49,741 bases of DNA, from assembly GCA_016199245.1 (NCBI GenBank), contig JACQHC010000090.1, forward strand, positions 1-49,741, read 5' to 3'. Positions 32,275 through 42,569 of the stretch are shown here, piece after piece. The position numbers and the translations under genes are program-made. The notes under the pieces are model-generated. The model worked only from the letters and a program-made list of their open reading frames with translations. It was not told the DNA's origin and made no database searches. How positions within the stretch are numbered: position 1 is the stretch's first letter; every line of letters begins with the position of its first letter. The stretch is from Gemmatimonadota bacterium (lineage in GTDB: Bacteria; Gemmatimonadota; Gemmatimonadetes; Gemmatimonadales; GWC2-71-9).

Positions 32275-33753
32275 TTGAAAGCACGACCCCGTACCCTCGG
32301 TGAGCTGAAGCAGAGCGCCTGGGGAGATCCCGCTCTCCACCTCCGGTCGGTGAAGGACGAGATGCGCCAGAATCTGGTTCGGAAGGTCGAAGCCGGTGAG
32401 ACGGTGTTCCCGGGCATTCACGGCTTCGAGGAAACGGTCATTCCGCAGGTCATCAACGCCGTTCTTTCGCGGCACAACTTCATCTTGCTGGGCCTGCGCG
32501 GGCAGGCAAAGAGTCGAATCCTCCGGGCCCTGGTGTCGCTGCTGGACGACGAGATCCCCATCCTGGCCGGGAGCGAGGTCAACGACAATCCATTCCGGCC
32601 GATCTCCAAGCCGGGGCGCCAGATGATCGAAGAGTGCCGTGACGCGGCCGCGATCGACTGGGTGCCGCGGGAGCAACGCTACGTCGAGAAGCTGGCCACA
32701 CCGGACGTGACGATCGCCGACATCATCGGAGACGTGGATCCCATCAAGGCGGTGCGCGGCGGACATCTGCTGTCCGACGAGCTGACGATTCATTACGGCC
32801 TGCTGCCCCGATCGAACCGGGGGATCTTCGCGATCAACGAGCTGCCAGACCTCGCGGGGAAGATTCAGGTAGGGTTGTTCAACATCATGCAGGAAGGCGA
32901 CGTCCAGATCAAAGGCTACCCGATCCGCCTGCCGCTCGATGTGTTATTGGTGTTCTCGGCCAACCCGGAGGATTACACGGCGCGAGGCAAGATCATCACG
33001 CCGCTCAAGGACCGGATCGGGGCGGAGATTCACACTCATTACCCGCCCACCGTGGAGCACGCGGTCGCGATTACGGAACAGGAAGCGTGGACGGACCGGC
33101 AGGCGCGTCCGATTGACGTCCCGCCGTTCATCCGGCAGCTGATCGAAGAGGTCGCGTTCGCGGCCCGGGCGGACAAGCGGGTGGATCGCCGGTCGGGGGT
33201 GAGTCAACGGCTGTCCATCAGCGCGCTGGAGACGGTGGTGTCCGCGGCGGAGCACCGCGCGATTCGGACCAGGGAGAAACGCGTGGTGCCGCGGGTCTCG
33301 GATGTGTACGCCGCGCTGCCGTCGATCACGGGCAAGATCGAACTCGAGTACGAGGGCGAGCTACAGGGCGCGGACACCATCGCGAAGGAGCTGATTCGTC
33401 GCGCCGCGGGCAAGACGTTCGAGGACCTGCTGGGCGGGGCGGACTGCGACACGATTGTGTCGTGGTTCGACGACGGCGGGGCGTTGAAAGTGTCCGACAA
33501 CGAGCGTTCCGACGCGTGCCTCAAGGGGTTCTCGAACGTGGCCGGCCTGCTCACGCTGGTGGACACGGTCGGGCTCGCACCGAAGAAGGACCCGGCGACA
33601 ATGGTCGCCGCCTGCGAGCTGGTGCTGGAGGGGCTGGTCGCGCACAAGCGGATCTCCCGCTCCGAGGAGCTGGGCTACACGCGCATCCGGCCCGAGCGGA
33701 ATCCGCCCTTTGGCAAGGGGGCGCCGGGGGCCGGGCCGGGGTTGTTCACGTGA
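32275..33753 (+). CDS. MoxR/ChlI-like AAA+ ATPase
   Basis: The product is 492 residues. The AAA+ core has Walker A GLRGQAKS (Lys79), a Walker B-like GIFAINELPDL (about 183-193), sensor FSANPEDYTARG and a Mg-chelatase ChlI-like lid. Such ATPases act with a VWA-domain protein; the partner is most likely the gene at 36095. The TTG at 32275 is chosen because GAGGAGG stands five bases before it. A GTG two codons upstream (32269) would overlap that ribosome-binding site. The C-terminal 180 residues (ITGKIELEYEGE... HKRISRSEELGYTRI) are not a recognised domain. Confidence 0.85.
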   Translation: MKARPRTLGELKQSAWGDPALHLRSVKDEMRQNLVRKVEAGETVFPGIHGFEETVIPQVINAVLSRHNFILLGLRGQAKSRILRALVSLLDDEIPILAGSEVNDNPFRPISKPGRQMIEECRDAAAIDWVPREQRYVEKLATPDVTIADIIGDVDPIKAVRGGHLLSDELTIHYGLLPRSNRGIFAINELPDLAGKIQVGLFNIMQEGDVQIKGYPIRLPLDVLLVFSANPEDYTARGKIITPLKDRIGAEIHTHYPPTVEHAVAITEQEAWTDRQARPIDVPPFIRQLIEEVAFAARADKRVDRRSGVSQRLSISALETVVSAAEHRAIRTREKRVVPRVSDVYAALPSITGKIELEYEGELQGADTIAKELIRRAAGKTFEDLLGGADCDTIVSWFDDGGALKVSDNERSDACLKGFSNVAGLLTLVDTVGLAPKKDPATMVAACELVLEGLVAHKRISRSEELGYTRIRPERNPPFGKGAPGAGPGLFT

Positions 33754-33755
33754 CG

Positions 33756-33872
33756 GACGGATCGGCGGTTCGGCGGTTCGGCGGCCCGGCGGTTCGGATT
33801 GCCTCGCCCGGTGCAGGGACGCGGCGGACGATCCCTCGATCCGACGATCCGCCGATCCCCCGATCTGCCGGA
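33756..33872. repeat. Inverted short-period array, family A, locus A2
   Basis: The array begins two bases after the TGA stop of the AAA+ gene. Left arm 33756-33798 (CGGATCGG, CGGTTCGG, CGGCCCGG units); spacer about 31 bases; right arm 33830-33872 with CGATCCGA, CGATCCGC and CGATCCCC units. It ends 16 bases before the next start codon. Confidence 0.8.
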
Positions 33873-33888
33873 CCATCTTCCTAGTCCC

Positions 33889-34521
33889 GTGCCCATCCTC
33901 ACCATCTCCCGCCAATACGCCTCCGGCGGCGCCGAGATCGCGGCACTGGTTGCGAAGCGGCTCGGGTGGGACCTGATTGACAACGCGTTCATCGGACGTG
34001 TGGCGGAGTTGGCGGGGATGCCCACCGAGGAAGTGGCGCGGCTCGAGGAACGGGTGCCGAGCTTCGTGGAGCGGCTGGCGCGCGCGCTCGCGGGATCGTC
34101 GCCGGAATTGTTTCTCACGGCAGGGGAGGCGACGTCGGGGCCGGCGGGGCCCGAAGAGCAGCTGGTACGCGTCACGGAAGCGGTGATGGCGGAGGCTGCG
34201 CGACATGACCGCGTGGTCCTGGTGGGTCGAGGGGCGCAGGCGTACCTGGGGAAACGCGAAGGCACGCTCCATGTGTACGTTGTGGCGCCGCTCGACGTGC
34301 GAATTCGCCGCGCCGCGGAGCGGCATGCGGTCGGGCCGGTCGAAGCCGAGCGCATGGTGACCGAGATCGACGAGAACCGCCGCCGGTACGTGAAGTCGAA
34401 CTACGGCAGAAAGTGGGAGGACCCCGGCAATTATGATCTCGTCCTCAACTCGGCCGCGTTCGGCTACGATGGTTGCGCGGCAATGATATCGGAGGCCGTG
34501 AGGTTGAAGGGGTGGCGATAG
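33889..34521 (+). CDS. Cytidylate-kinase-like protein
   Basis: The product is 210 residues. It matches the AAA-like 'cytidylate kinase-like' family: the start ILTISRQYASGGAEIAALVAKRLGWDLIDN is a modified P-loop (GGAEI in place of GSGKST), followed by VVLVGRGAQAYL, LHVYVVAPLDVRIRR and YDLVLNS. The real CMP kinase has a standard P-loop, so substrate and activity here are uncertain. The GTG at 33889 directly precedes the conserved start. Its TAG stop is the first codon of array A3. Confidence 0.8.
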   Translation: MPILTISRQYASGGAEIAALVAKRLGWDLIDNAFIGRVAELAGMPTEEVARLEERVPSFVERLARALAGSSPELFLTAGEATSGPAGPEEQLVRVTEAVMAEAARHDRVVLVGRGAQAYLGKREGTLHVYVVAPLDVRIRRAAERHAVGPVEAERMVTEIDENRRRYVKSNYGRKWEDPGNYDLVLNSAAFGYDGCAAMISEAVRLKGWR

Positions 34522-34701
34522 GCGGATCGACGGTCCGCCGGTTCGGCGGTTCGCGCTAGCGATGCCGCCTCTGGCCCATGGATTGGTAGAGCTGCCAAGT
34601 AAGTTGACTCGCCCGAGTGTGCAAGCCCCCGGTAACCATTCCCTTGCGCGTAGTACCATGTCCTTGCGATCCGCCGATCCGCCCAACCGCCGATCCGCCT
34701 A
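34519..34701. repeat. Inverted short-period array, family A, locus A3 (between convergent stops)
   Basis: The left arm starts at the TAG stop of the kinase-like gene (TAGGCGGATCG, 34519-34556). The right arm ends at the TAG stop of the MFS gene read from the minus strand (TAGGCGGATCGG, 34668-34701). The spacer of about 110 bases has no coding or RNA feature I recognise. The two arms are near-identical in inverted orientation. Confidence 0.8.
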
Positions 34702-36042
34702 GGGCATTCTCCCCACCGCCGGCACCCTCGAGTGCGCCACCAGCGACGCCACGAGACAAACCCCGCCCCCTAGTACGAGCGCCGCCGGGGCGCCGAGCTG
34801 CTCGGCCGCCCACCCCGCGCCGAGCGCGCCGATCGGGCCCATGCCGATGAACGAGAGCGTGTAGACCGACATCACGCGGCCGCGCAGCTCGTCAGGCGTA
34901 ATCGACTGGAGCAGCGTGTTGATCGTCGCGGTGTTGGTGATCATCGTGAACCCGGTGAGCGCCACCAGAGCCAGCGAGAGCGGGAGCGAGCGCGACATCG
35001 CAAACGCCGAGACGATCACGCCGAACGTGATTGACGCCCATTTCACCACTCGGCCCTTGGGCATGCGGGTCGCGAACGCCGCGAGGACCAATGCTCCCGT
35101 CAGAGCGCCCACGCCCACGGCGGAGCTCATCCACCCGAACTCGACGGCGCCGCGGCCCAGCACGTCCCGCACCATGACCGGGAGCAACACCAGATACGGG
35201 AAGCCGAATACGCTCAACACGGCGAGCACCAAGGTGAGCGTCAGAATCCGAGAATCGGAGCGGACGTAGCGCAACCCTTCACGCATGTGGGCGAGGGCTG
35301 AGGGCGGACCGGCGGACCGGCGGATCGGCGGACTGTCGATCGAAGACAGCGCGGCGAGTACCGCCAGGAATGACAGGCCGTTCAGCAGGAAACACATCGC
35401 CACGCCGATCTTCCCGATCAGCACGCCCGCCACGGCGGGCCCGAGGACGCGCGTGACGTTGAACGCTGCCGAGTTCAGCGCGATCGCGTTGAGCAGGTCC
35501 GGCTTCCCGACCATCTCCACGAAGAACGACTGCCGCGCCGGGATGTCGAACGCGCTCACGACGCCGAGCAGGGTCGCGATCACGATGATGTGGCCAACCT
35601 GCACGACCTCGGCGAAGGTCAGGGCAGCGAGGGCGAGCGCCAGCACCATGGCGGACCCTTGCGTGATCATGATCAGCCGCAGCTTGGAGATGCGGTCGGC
35701 CACCGTACCCGCGTACAGCGACACGAGCAGCACGGGCAGCGAGCCCAGCGCTCCTACGAGCCCAACGTAGAACGGCGAGTCCGTGAGCAGCAACACCAGC
35801 CAGGCCTGCGCGGTGGAGCCCATCCAGGTGCCGAGCAGGGACACGAGCTGGCCGCCGTAGAAGCGGCGGAAATTGGAGTGACTGAGTGCGGGGAAAAGAG
35901 CGCCGATGGCGGATCGGCCAATCGGCGGCACGGCGGTTCGGCGGTTCGGCGGTTCGGCGGGTTCCGCTTCCGTAGCCGCTTCGACCCGCCGGTCCGCCGC
36001 ACCGCCGGGCGGCTGGGAGAGGGGAGGGAGTCCGCCCGTCAT
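34699..36042 (-). CDS. MFS exporter (EntS-like)
   Basis: The product is 447 residues with about twelve membrane segments. It resembles the EntS-type MFS_3 exporters: FRRFYGGQLVSLLGTWMGSTAQAWLVLLLT at TM1, and GTVADRISKLRLIMITQ in the loop 2-3 motif. The substrate is unknown. Residues 11-46 and about 237-247 are encoded by family A arrays: the cytoplasmic N-terminus before TM1, and the central loop between the two halves. ATG 36042 was chosen; an alternative GTG at 35931 would remove most of the first insert. It is divergent from the VWA gene. Confidence 0.87.
   Translation of the reverse strand: MTGGLPPLSQPPGGAADRRVEAATEAEPAEPPNRRTAVPPIGRSAIGALFPALSHSNFRRFYGGQLVSLLGTWMGSTAQAWLVLLLTDSPFYVGLVGALGSLPVLLVSLYAGTVADRISKLRLIMITQGSAMVLALALAALTFAEVVQVGHIIVIATLLGVVSAFDIPARQSFFVEMVGKPDLLNAIALNSAAFNVTRVLGPAVAGVLIGKIGVAMCFLLNGLSFLAVLAALSSIDSPPIRRSAGPPSALAHMREGLRYVRSDSRILTLTLVLAVLSVFGFPYLVLLPVMVRDVLGRGAVEFGWMSSAVGVGALTGALVLAAFATRMPKGRVVKWASITFGVIVSAFAMSRSLPLSLALVALTGFTMITNTATINTLLQSITPDELRGRVMSVYTLSFIGMGPIGALGAGWAAEQLGAPAALVLGGGVCLVASLVAHSRVPAVGRMP
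35302..35332. repeat. Family A array, single arm (locus A4, inside the MFS gene)
   Basis: About four 8-base units (CGGACCGG, CGGACCGG, CGGATCGG) without an inverted partner nearby. They encode [11 protein letters not shown] in the central cytoplasmic loop of the exporter. Confidence 0.75.
35905..36010. repeat. Inverted short-period array, family A, locus A5 (MFS N-terminus)
   Basis: Left arm 35905-35964 (CGGATCGG, CAATCGG, CGGTTCGG repeated); spacer 18 bases; right arm 35983-36010 (CCGCCGGTCCGCCG). Translated from the minus strand as a Pro/Ala/Arg/Glu-rich N-terminal extension. Confidence 0.8.
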
Positions 36043-36094
36043 TGCGGAAACAATCGCGGGGCGCAAGTGTTTGTACAAGGCTAGCGGCCAAACT
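36043..36094. promoter_or_regulatory. Divergent promoter region, MFS and VWA genes
   Basis: 52 bases between two divergent start codons. On the minus strand, TTGTAC, 17 bases, then GATTGT would place a start at the MFS ATG, but the match is weak. No convincing forward promoter is seen. Confidence 0.25.
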
Positions 36095-37465
36095 ATGCGC
36101 TCCGTCACCTACTCCAAGTACCTGCCCGAGCTGCTGGACGCGATCAACTTGCAGGAGTTGCTCGACCAGCTGAGCGATTTCCTACTCCAATCGGGCTTCG
36201 CCGGTGGGCCGATGCAGCACCCATACTGGGGCGAATTCGGCGACGAGGGCGGGGACCGCACGCTGGACGCGCTGCGCCAGGCGATTCTTCAGGCGTTGAT
36301 GGACTCGGGGAAGCTCAACCCCGAGATGCTCCAGGTGTTGCGGGGCGAGTCCACGGGCGACGCGGCGCGCGACCGGGAGATCCAGGGCCAGCTCGCCGAA
36401 TTGCTCGATCAGATCGTGAAGAAGCTGATCGAGGAGGGGTATCTCAATCTCGAGCAGGCGCCCCGCGTGCCGCAGGGACACCAACCCGTGTTTGGCCCGG
36501 GCGGCCAGGCGCACTCGGCGGCGCAGCAGGTCCAGTTCAACCTCACGGAAAAGGGACTCGATTTCCTGGGCTACCGGGCGCTGCGTCACCTCCTGGGCAG
36601 CATCGGGAAGTCGAGCTTCGGCAGCCACGACACGCCGCACCTGGCGACGGGAGTGGAAGCCGAGGCCGTGTCCAAGGAGTACGAGTTCGGGGATACGATG
36701 AACCTGGATGTGCCGGGGACGTTGGGGCGGGCGATGGGGCGGGTCGGCGGATCGGCGGATCGGCGGATCGGCGGATCGGCGGGAGCCGGAGCGGACGAAC
36801 CGCCGAACCGTCGATCCGCCGATCCGCCACTGCTTGACCTCGACTACTCCGACCTCCTGGTCTTCCAGTCGGAGTACCGCTCCAGCGCCGCGACCGTGCT
36901 GATGCTCGACTGCTCGCACTCCATGGTGCTGTACGGCGAGGACCGGTTCACCCCCGCCAAGAAGGTGGCGCTGGCGCTGACCCACCTGATCAAGACCCAG
37001 TTTCCCGGTGATTCGCTTCGTGTGGTGCTATTTCACGATTCCGCCGATGAGATTCCGATCGAGCGGCTGGCACACGCGCAGGTGGGCCCGTTCCACACGA
37101 ACACCGCGGAAGGCTTGAAGCTCTCCCGCCGCCTCTTACTCTCACAGAAGAAGGACATGCGGCAGATCATCATGATCACGGACGGCAAGCCGTCGGCGCT
37201 CACGCTTCCGGATGGCCGAGTGTACGTGAACTCGATGGGTCTCGACCCCAGGATCCTGCAGGAGACCTACCGGGAGGTCGCCCACTGTCGCCGCGCCGGG
37301 ATCATGATCAACACGTTCATGCTGGCGCGGGAGCGGCTGCTGGTGGAGTTCGTGAAGCGGGTGTGTGAGATCTCGCGCGGCAAGGCCTACTTCACGAGCA
37401 CGATGACGCTGGGGCAGTACATCCTGATGGACTTCATGCGAAGAAAAACACGGAAGGTGGGGTAA
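36095..37465 (+). CDS. VWA-domain protein, probable partner of the AAA+ ATPase
   Basis: The product is 456 residues. An N-terminal helical region (about 1-210, containing [22 protein letters not shown]) precedes a von Willebrand A domain at about 262-456. The MIDAS metal site is complete: DCSHS at 272-276, a Thr in HTNTAEGL and an Asp in MITDGKPSA. Between them, residues 216-245 come from array A6. ChlD/CoxE-like VWA proteins act with MoxR/ChlI ATPases; the gene at 32275 is the natural partner. ATG 36095 gives the normal MRSVTYSKY start. It converges on the thioredoxin-like gene with a three-base gap and no visible terminator. Confidence 0.87.
   Translation: MRSVTYSKYLPELLDAINLQELLDQLSDFLLQSGFAGGPMQHPYWGEFGDEGGDRTLDALRQAILQALMDSGKLNPEMLQVLRGESTGDAARDREIQGQLAELLDQIVKKLIEEGYLNLEQAPRVPQGHQPVFGPGGQAHSAAQQVQFNLTEKGLDFLGYRALRHLLGSIGKSSFGSHDTPHLATGVEAEAVSKEYEFGDTMNLDVPGTLGRAMGRVGGSADRRIGGSAGAGADEPPNRRSADPPLLDLDYSDLLVFQSEYRSSAATVLMLDCSHSMVLYGEDRFTPAKKVALALTHLIKTQFPGDSLRVVLFHDSADEIPIERLAHAQVGPFHTNTAEGLKLSRRLLLSQKKDMRQIIMITDGKPSALTLPDGRVYVNSMGLDPRILQETYREVAHCRRAGIMINTFMLARERLLVEFVKRVCEISRGKAYFTSTMTLGQYILMDFMRRKTRKVG
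36740..36829. repeat. Inverted short-period array, family A, locus A6 (inside the VWA gene)
   Basis: The left arm (36740-36783) has five nearly perfect CGGATCGG units, the most regular run in the window. Spacer 13 bases; right arm 36797-36829 (CCGAACCG, TCGATCCG, CCGATCCG). In frame, joining the helical region to the VWA domain. Confidence 0.88.
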
Positions 37466-37468
37466 GAC

Positions 37469-38062
<594 letters not shown>

Positions 38063-38087
38063 TGGAGTCCTCCAGAGACAGAGAGTC

Positions 38088-41000
38088 CTACCCAGCCTGT
38101 CCGAGGTACGCCCGCACCGCCGGACTGACTCGCTTCCGCACCAGCGCCCGCTCCAACTCGTGCGCGGTGGTAGGATCCGCATCGACCAACAGCCGAGTCT
38201 CGCGGGCTTCGCGCACCGCAACCGGAATCCCGTCACGGAACAGCACCCGGTTTGACGCGAGCGCGCTCACGCGATCGCCCGGCGTCACGATCCCCGTCAG
38301 ATTCAGCGGGTCGGCGGCACTGATGCTCACCAGCTGCCCGTCTCCGGCCGAACGGCGCACGGCCCGAAGTTCCGTCACCGCTTCCGGTAACGCGAACTGC
38401 TCGCCCGCCATCCCGGCGACGAACCGGCCGCCCCGGATTTCTCCCCGCGCTTCCAGTCGCCGGTACACCGGCACGAGATCGCGCCATGGCGGGGCGAGTG
38501 ATTCGCGCGCGAGCACGCGGTAGCACACCACGCCGTAGCGGCGGAGCAGCGACCGGGCGAACGCCTCCATTTCGGGGCGATCTCCGGGGGACACAAGTGA
38601 AACGGTGCGGTCCGCCGATCCGCCGGTCCGCCGGTCCGCCCGCAGTAACACCCACCTCCCCGCCGTCTCCACGCCGAACGTCACCGTCCGATGTCTCCTC
38701 GGAGCGCCCGGGCTCAACGGCCGGCGTTTCTCTGACGGCACGAGCAGCGCGCGTAACCCGGCGAAGCTGTCCGCCGTTACGAGCCCCAGCGCGACGAGCT
38801 CGCTCAGCCCGTGCTCCACCTGGGTCGCCAGTAACCGCGTGCACGACACCAGCTCCTGGAAGAACGATGCCCCCGACGTCGCGAGCGCATCCCGCACTGC
38901 CCGAGCGTACACGGACAGCGTTGTCTCGGGCACCGCCGGCGACAGGGCGAGCCAGGCGTCGCGATGCTCCCGCTGGAACAGGCCAATTGGCGTCGACCGG
39001 ATGGGACCAACCGACGCCGGCCCGACACCCGCGGGCGGCGAGAGCCGGCCCCATGCCACACGGCCCGTGAGGCACAGGGCGTCGAGCAGTTGCGGATCGT
39101 ATTCGTCCACGCGGCTCGCGAGCACGTCCGCCTCCCAGGCGCCTGCCGAGAGCTCGTAGCCGTCGAGCTGTTGGATCACAGCAGCTAACCCTTCGAGGCC
39201 CGCGGCCCTGTGGTCGGGCGTGATGCGCTGCCACGCAGCCAAGAACCGCATGAAGTCCGCAGCGCTGACCGGCTCGATCTCGGCCCGCAGGCGATTCAGG
39301 GTGTAGCGGTGGATGCGGGCAAGCAGGCGGCGGTCGCAAAACTCCACGATGTGCGATGTCCGATGCCCAATGTCCGAAAACCAGCCGCGCAGTACGATAC
39401 CCTCGCGCTCCAGCGCCGCGAGGGCGATGTCCGCGTCGCCGGGACTCACCGCAAGCGAGTCCGCGAGAGCGGCGGCCGTGGTGGGTCCAACGATTTCCAG
39501 CCGGCTACGCAGTAGCTCTCGGATGGAGTCGTCGCGCGATGCCGAAGGCGCTGGCTCCGGCGCCGAGAGACCAACCGGCTGGACTGTGGCTCCCGGGTGC
39601 ACCGCAAGGATCTCCGGCAACCGCTCGGCCGCTACCCAGAGCTCCGCGTCACCGCCATCACCTGCGATCGTGACGCGCCCAGCTCGTCGACCGGCTTCCA
39701 GCTCGGCAAGCATGCCGCCCATGCCGCTCATGCCGCCCTCTCTCGCTGTGAGGAATCCGGCCACGATCAGGGCATCATGCAGCTCATCGGCGGTCGTCGC
39801 CTCAGGCCATGCCTCCTCCCCCACGCGGGCGATCGCGGCGGGATCGAGCGCGCCGAGCTCGGATGCGGTCGTCGGCTCGAAGGCGCGCCGCGCGGAGACG
39901 GCCTGGGCCCGCCGCTCCTCGAGCGGCGCGTCGTCCAGGAACGAATACGGTCTGGCGTTCAGGATCTCGTGCGCGAGGGGCGACGGCTCCGGGAGATCGC
40001 GGGCCAGACATTGCACTGCGCCATCGTGGATCTTGTGAAGCAGCGCGATCAGGCCCTCGAGGTCCATCGCTTCCTGGAGCGCGTCGGCGATCGTTTGCCG
40101 CACGAGCGGGTGATCAGGGATCTCCCGGTCACCGGCGATGTTCTCGAGGCAGGCCGCCGCATCGGGAAACACGGCGGCGAGCAGGTCGTCCGCCTCCATG
40201 CGCTGGATCTGCGGCGGGACCTTACGACCCCCGCGGTGGCGCGGCAGGGCGAGCGAGATCGTGGCGTTCCAGCGCCACCGGAGCTGGAACATGGGGGCGT
40301 CGAGCAGCGCCTGCACCAGAATGTCCCGCACGGAGCTCGGATGCAGGTAGCGGAACACGTCTCCCAACGGGAACGAATGCTGCGGCCCGAGCGACAGCAG
40401 GATGCCGTCCTCGGTCGCCGCGGCCTGGAGCTCGAAGTTGAATTGCCGGCAGAATCGCTTGCGCAGCGCCAGGCCCCACGCGCGATTGATCCGGCTGCCG
40501 TACGGTGCGTGAACCACGAGCTGCATGCCGCCGGCCTCGTCGAAAAACCGCTCCGCGACGATGACGTTCTGCGTGGGGATCACTCCCAGGAGTTTCCGCG
40601 TGGCGCCGAGGTACTCGACGAGCTGGCGCGCCGCCGCTTCGGAGAGCCCAAGTTCCGCCACGAGCCAGCGAACCGCCGTGTCCGGATCGTCCAGCCGCTC
40701 GCCGATGTCCCGTCGCAGCTCGGACACCTCGCGGGACAGTTCGGCCGTGCGCGCCGGCGCCTCGCCAAGCCAGAACGGAATGGAGGGCGCTTCGCCGCTC
40801 GCGTCCGCTACGCGGACCGTGCCCTGCTGAATGCGCAATATGCGCCACGACCGGTTGCCAAGCTGAAAGACGTCGCCCGCCATGCTTTCGACCGCGAAAT
40901 CCTCGTTCACCGTGCCGAGGTACAGCTCGTCCGGCTCGAGCACCACGCGGTAATCCGCATTGTCCGGGATCGCGCCGCCCGACGTGATGGCCGCCAGGCG

Positions 41001-42464
41001 CGCTCCGCGACGACCACGGAGTCGCCGGTTCACACCGTCGCGGTGCACCAGCGCGCCCCGCCGCCCGCGTCGCGTGGTGAACCCGTGGGCCACCATGTGC
41101 ACGACCTCATCGAAGGCGGAACGCGAGAGATCCCGGTACGGGTAGGCGCGCCGCGCCAACTCGAAGAGTTGATCCTCCGGCCAGTCTTCGCACGCGGCCT
41201 CCGCCGTGACCTGCTGCGCCAGCACATCCAGGGGCTGCTGCGGCATGATCAGGCGATCGAGCTCCCCCCGCCTCACTGCCCGGATCAAGGCCGCGCACTC
41301 GACGAGATCGTCGCGCGACAACGGGAACAGGCGGCCGCGCGGCGTGCCGCTCACGGTGTGCCCCGAGCGCCCCACGCGCTGCAGAAAGGTCGAGATCTGG
41401 CGCGTGGAGCCGATCTGGCAGACCAGGTCCACGGCGCCGATGTCAATCCCCAGCTCGAGGGACGCCGTGGCGACCAACGCACGCAGCCGCCCCTCTTTCA
41501 GCCGAGTCTCGGCGTCCAGTCGCGCGTCCCGGGAGAGACTCCCGTGATGGGCGGTGACGTGCTCTTCGCCCACGCGCTCGCAGAGATGGCGCGCGACACG
41601 CTCCGCCAGCCGGCGGGTGTTGACGAACACGAGCGTGGTCCGGTGCCCGGCGACGAGCTGCGCCAGCCGATCGTAGAGGTGCTCCCACGTCTCGCCCGAC
41701 ATGACCGCGTCGAGCGGCGCATCCGGGATCTCCAGCCCCAGGTCGAGCGCGCGGCGGTGACCCTCGTCGACGACCGCGCAGTTCACCGCCCCGCCCGGTT
41801 CGAGCCCTGCCGTCCCCGCGAGGAAGCGCGCCACCTCGTCGATCGGTTTCTGCGTGGCGGACAACCCGATCCGCTGCAGCGGCCGCCGCACCACGTGCTG
41901 CAACCGCTCGAGCGTGAGCGCGAGGTGCGACCCGCGCCGCGAGCCGATCACCGCGTGAATCTCGTCCACGATGACGGTACGGACGGACCGCAGCATCTCC
42001 CGGCTGCGCGCGGCCGTGAGCAAGAGGTAGAGCGACTCCGGCGTGGTCACGAGGATATGCGGCGGGGTCTTCAGCATCGCCACGCGCTCGGATGCCGGCG
42101 TATCCCCCGTGCGGACCGCGGCGGTGATCCGGGCCGGCGCGAGCCCAAGGGACTGCGCCGTCTCGCGGATCTCCCGCCGAGGTACGGCGAGGTTCAGATG
42201 GACGTCCGCGCTCAGCGCCTTGAGCGGCGAGACGTACACCACGCGCGTCTCGTCCGGGAGATCACCGTCCAGCCCCTCACGGAGCAGGTCGTCGAGCGCG
42301 GAGAGAAACGCGGCCAGGGTCTTGCCCGATCCCGTGGGCGCGGCGATCAACGTGTGCCGACCAGACCGAATGGCCTCCCAGCCGCGGCGTTGTGGCGCCG
42401 TGGGCTCGGCAAAGCGACCGGCGAACCAGCGCGAGACGGCCGGGTGGAAGTGCGAGAGGGGCAC
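38088..42464 (-). CDS. lhr: Lhr-family ATP-dependent helicase
   Basis: The product is 1458 residues from GTG 42464. Walker A APTGSGKT (42-49), [15 protein letters not shown] (motif II), GLSATQ (III), VFVNTRR (IV) and [11 protein letters not shown] with QRVGRSGH (VI) are intact. The Lhr core winged-helix and beta-barrel domains and a long C-terminal region (Lhr-CTD, about 850-1450) follow. Lhr acts in DNA repair or alkylation response. GTG 42464 precedes the conserved [10 protein letters not shown] start; the frame upstream is array B1. Three single-arm repeats lie in the C-terminal half: B4 (about 908-918), C2 (1028-1039) and A7 (1274-1286). Confidence 0.9.
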   Translation of the reverse strand: MPLSHFHPAVSRWFAGRFAEPTAPQRRGWEAIRSGRHTLIAAPTGSGKTLAAFLSALDDLLREGLDGDLPDETRVVYVSPLKALSADVHLNLAVPRREIRETAQSLGLAPARITAAVRTGDTPASERVAMLKTPPHILVTTPESLYLLLTAARSREMLRSVRTVIVDEIHAVIGSRRGSHLALTLERLQHVVRRPLQRIGLSATQKPIDEVARFLAGTAGLEPGGAVNCAVVDEGHRRALDLGLEIPDAPLDAVMSGETWEHLYDRLAQLVAGHRTTLVFVNTRRLAERVARHLCERVGEEHVTAHHGSLSRDARLDAETRLKEGRLRALVATASLELGIDIGAVDLVCQIGSTRQISTFLQRVGRSGHTVSGTPRGRLFPLSRDDLVECAALIRAVRRGELDRLIMPQQPLDVLAQQVTAEAACEDWPEDQLFELARRAYPYRDLSRSAFDEVVHMVAHGFTTRRGRRGALVHRDGVNRRLRGRRGARLAAITSGGAIPDNADYRVVLEPDELYLGTVNEDFAVESMAGDVFQLGNRSWRILRIQQGTVRVADASGEAPSIPFWLGEAPARTAELSREVSELRRDIGERLDDPDTAVRWLVAELGLSEAAARQLVEYLGATRKLLGVIPTQNVIVAERFFDEAGGMQLVVHAPYGSRINRAWGLALRKRFCRQFNFELQAAATEDGILLSLGPQHSFPLGDVFRYLHPSSVRDILVQALLDAPMFQLRWRWNATISLALPRHRGGRKVPPQIQRMEADDLLAAVFPDAAACLENIAGDREIPDHPLVRQTIADALQEAMDLEGLIALLHKIHDGAVQCLARDLPEPSPLAHEILNARPYSFLDDAPLEERRAQAVSARRAFEPTTASELGALDPAAIARVGEEAWPEATTADELHDALIVAGFLTAREGGMSGMGGMLAELEAGRRAGRVTIAGDGGDAELWVAAERLPEILAVHPGATVQPVGLSAPEPAPSASRDDSIRELLRSRLEIVGPTTAAALADSLAVSPGDADIALAALEREGIVLRGWFSDIGHRTSHIVEFCDRRLLARIHRYTLNRLRAEIEPVSAADFMRFLAAWQRITPDHRAAGLEGLAAVIQQLDGYELSAGAWEADVLASRVDEYDPQLLDALCLTGRVAWGRLSPPAGVGPASVGPIRSTPIGLFQREHRDAWLALSPAVPETTLSVYARAVRDALATSGASFFQELVSCTRLLATQVEHGLSELVALGLVTADSFAGLRALLVPSEKRRPLSPGAPRRHRTVTFGVETAGRWVLLRADRRTGGSADRTVSLVSPGDRPEMEAFARSLLRRYGVVCYRVLARESLAPPWRDLVPVYRRLEARGEIRGGRFVAGMAGEQFALPEAVTELRAVRRSAGDGQLVSISAADPLNLTGIVTPGDRVSALASNRVLFRDGIPVAVREARETRLLVDADPTTAHELERALVRKRVSPAVRAYLGQAG
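38606..38640. repeat. Family A array, single arm (locus A7, inside lhr)
   Basis: About four units (CCGATCCG, CCGGTCCG) without an inverted partner. On the lhr strand they encode [12 protein letters not shown]. Confidence 0.75.
39347..39378. repeat. Family C array, single arm (locus C2, inside lhr)
   Basis: Units CGATGTG, CGATGTC, CGATGCC and CAATGTC, about 8 bases each, the same family as the array at 9909. On the lhr strand they encode [12 protein letters not shown]. Confidence 0.65.
39710..39740. repeat. Family B array, single arm (locus B4, inside lhr)
   Basis: Three 9-base units (GCATGCCGC, CCATGCCGC, TCATGCCGC). On the lhr strand they encode [10 protein letters not shown]. No inverted partner is nearby. 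Confidence 0.75.
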
Positions 42465-42475
42465 AGGCGATAATA

Positions 42476-42569
42476 TGGCGGCATGGGCGGCATGAGCGGG
42501 ATGGGCGGCATGCGACGCGGGAGGCACGCCGCGCATGCCGCGCATGCCGCCTATGCCGCTTTCACCGCC
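42476..42569. repeat. Inverted short-period array, family B, locus B1
   Basis: Left arm 42476-42514 with 9-base units GGCATGGGC, GGCATGAGC, GGGATGGGC; spacer 15 bases; right arm 42530-42569 with GCGCATGCC, GCGCATGCC, GCCTATGCC. The right arm contains the last codons and TAG stop of the DinB-like gene. The left arm ends 11 bases before the lhr start. Confidence 0.82.

Noticed and set aside
34560-34665. tRNA-like stretch (GGTAGAGC as a D-arm) in the spacer of array A3
   Set aside because: No acceptor stem, no T-arm (GTTCRA) and no CCA at a fitting distance.
36740-36829. Regular repeats here and at the other family A and B loci as CRISPR arrays
   Set aside because: Units are 7-10 bases, directly adjacent with no unique spacers, and no cas gene is present.
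39597-42473. Open frame of 958 codons antisense to lhr
   Set aside because: Shadow of the helicase gene; composition is Arg/Gln/His-rich without any domain.
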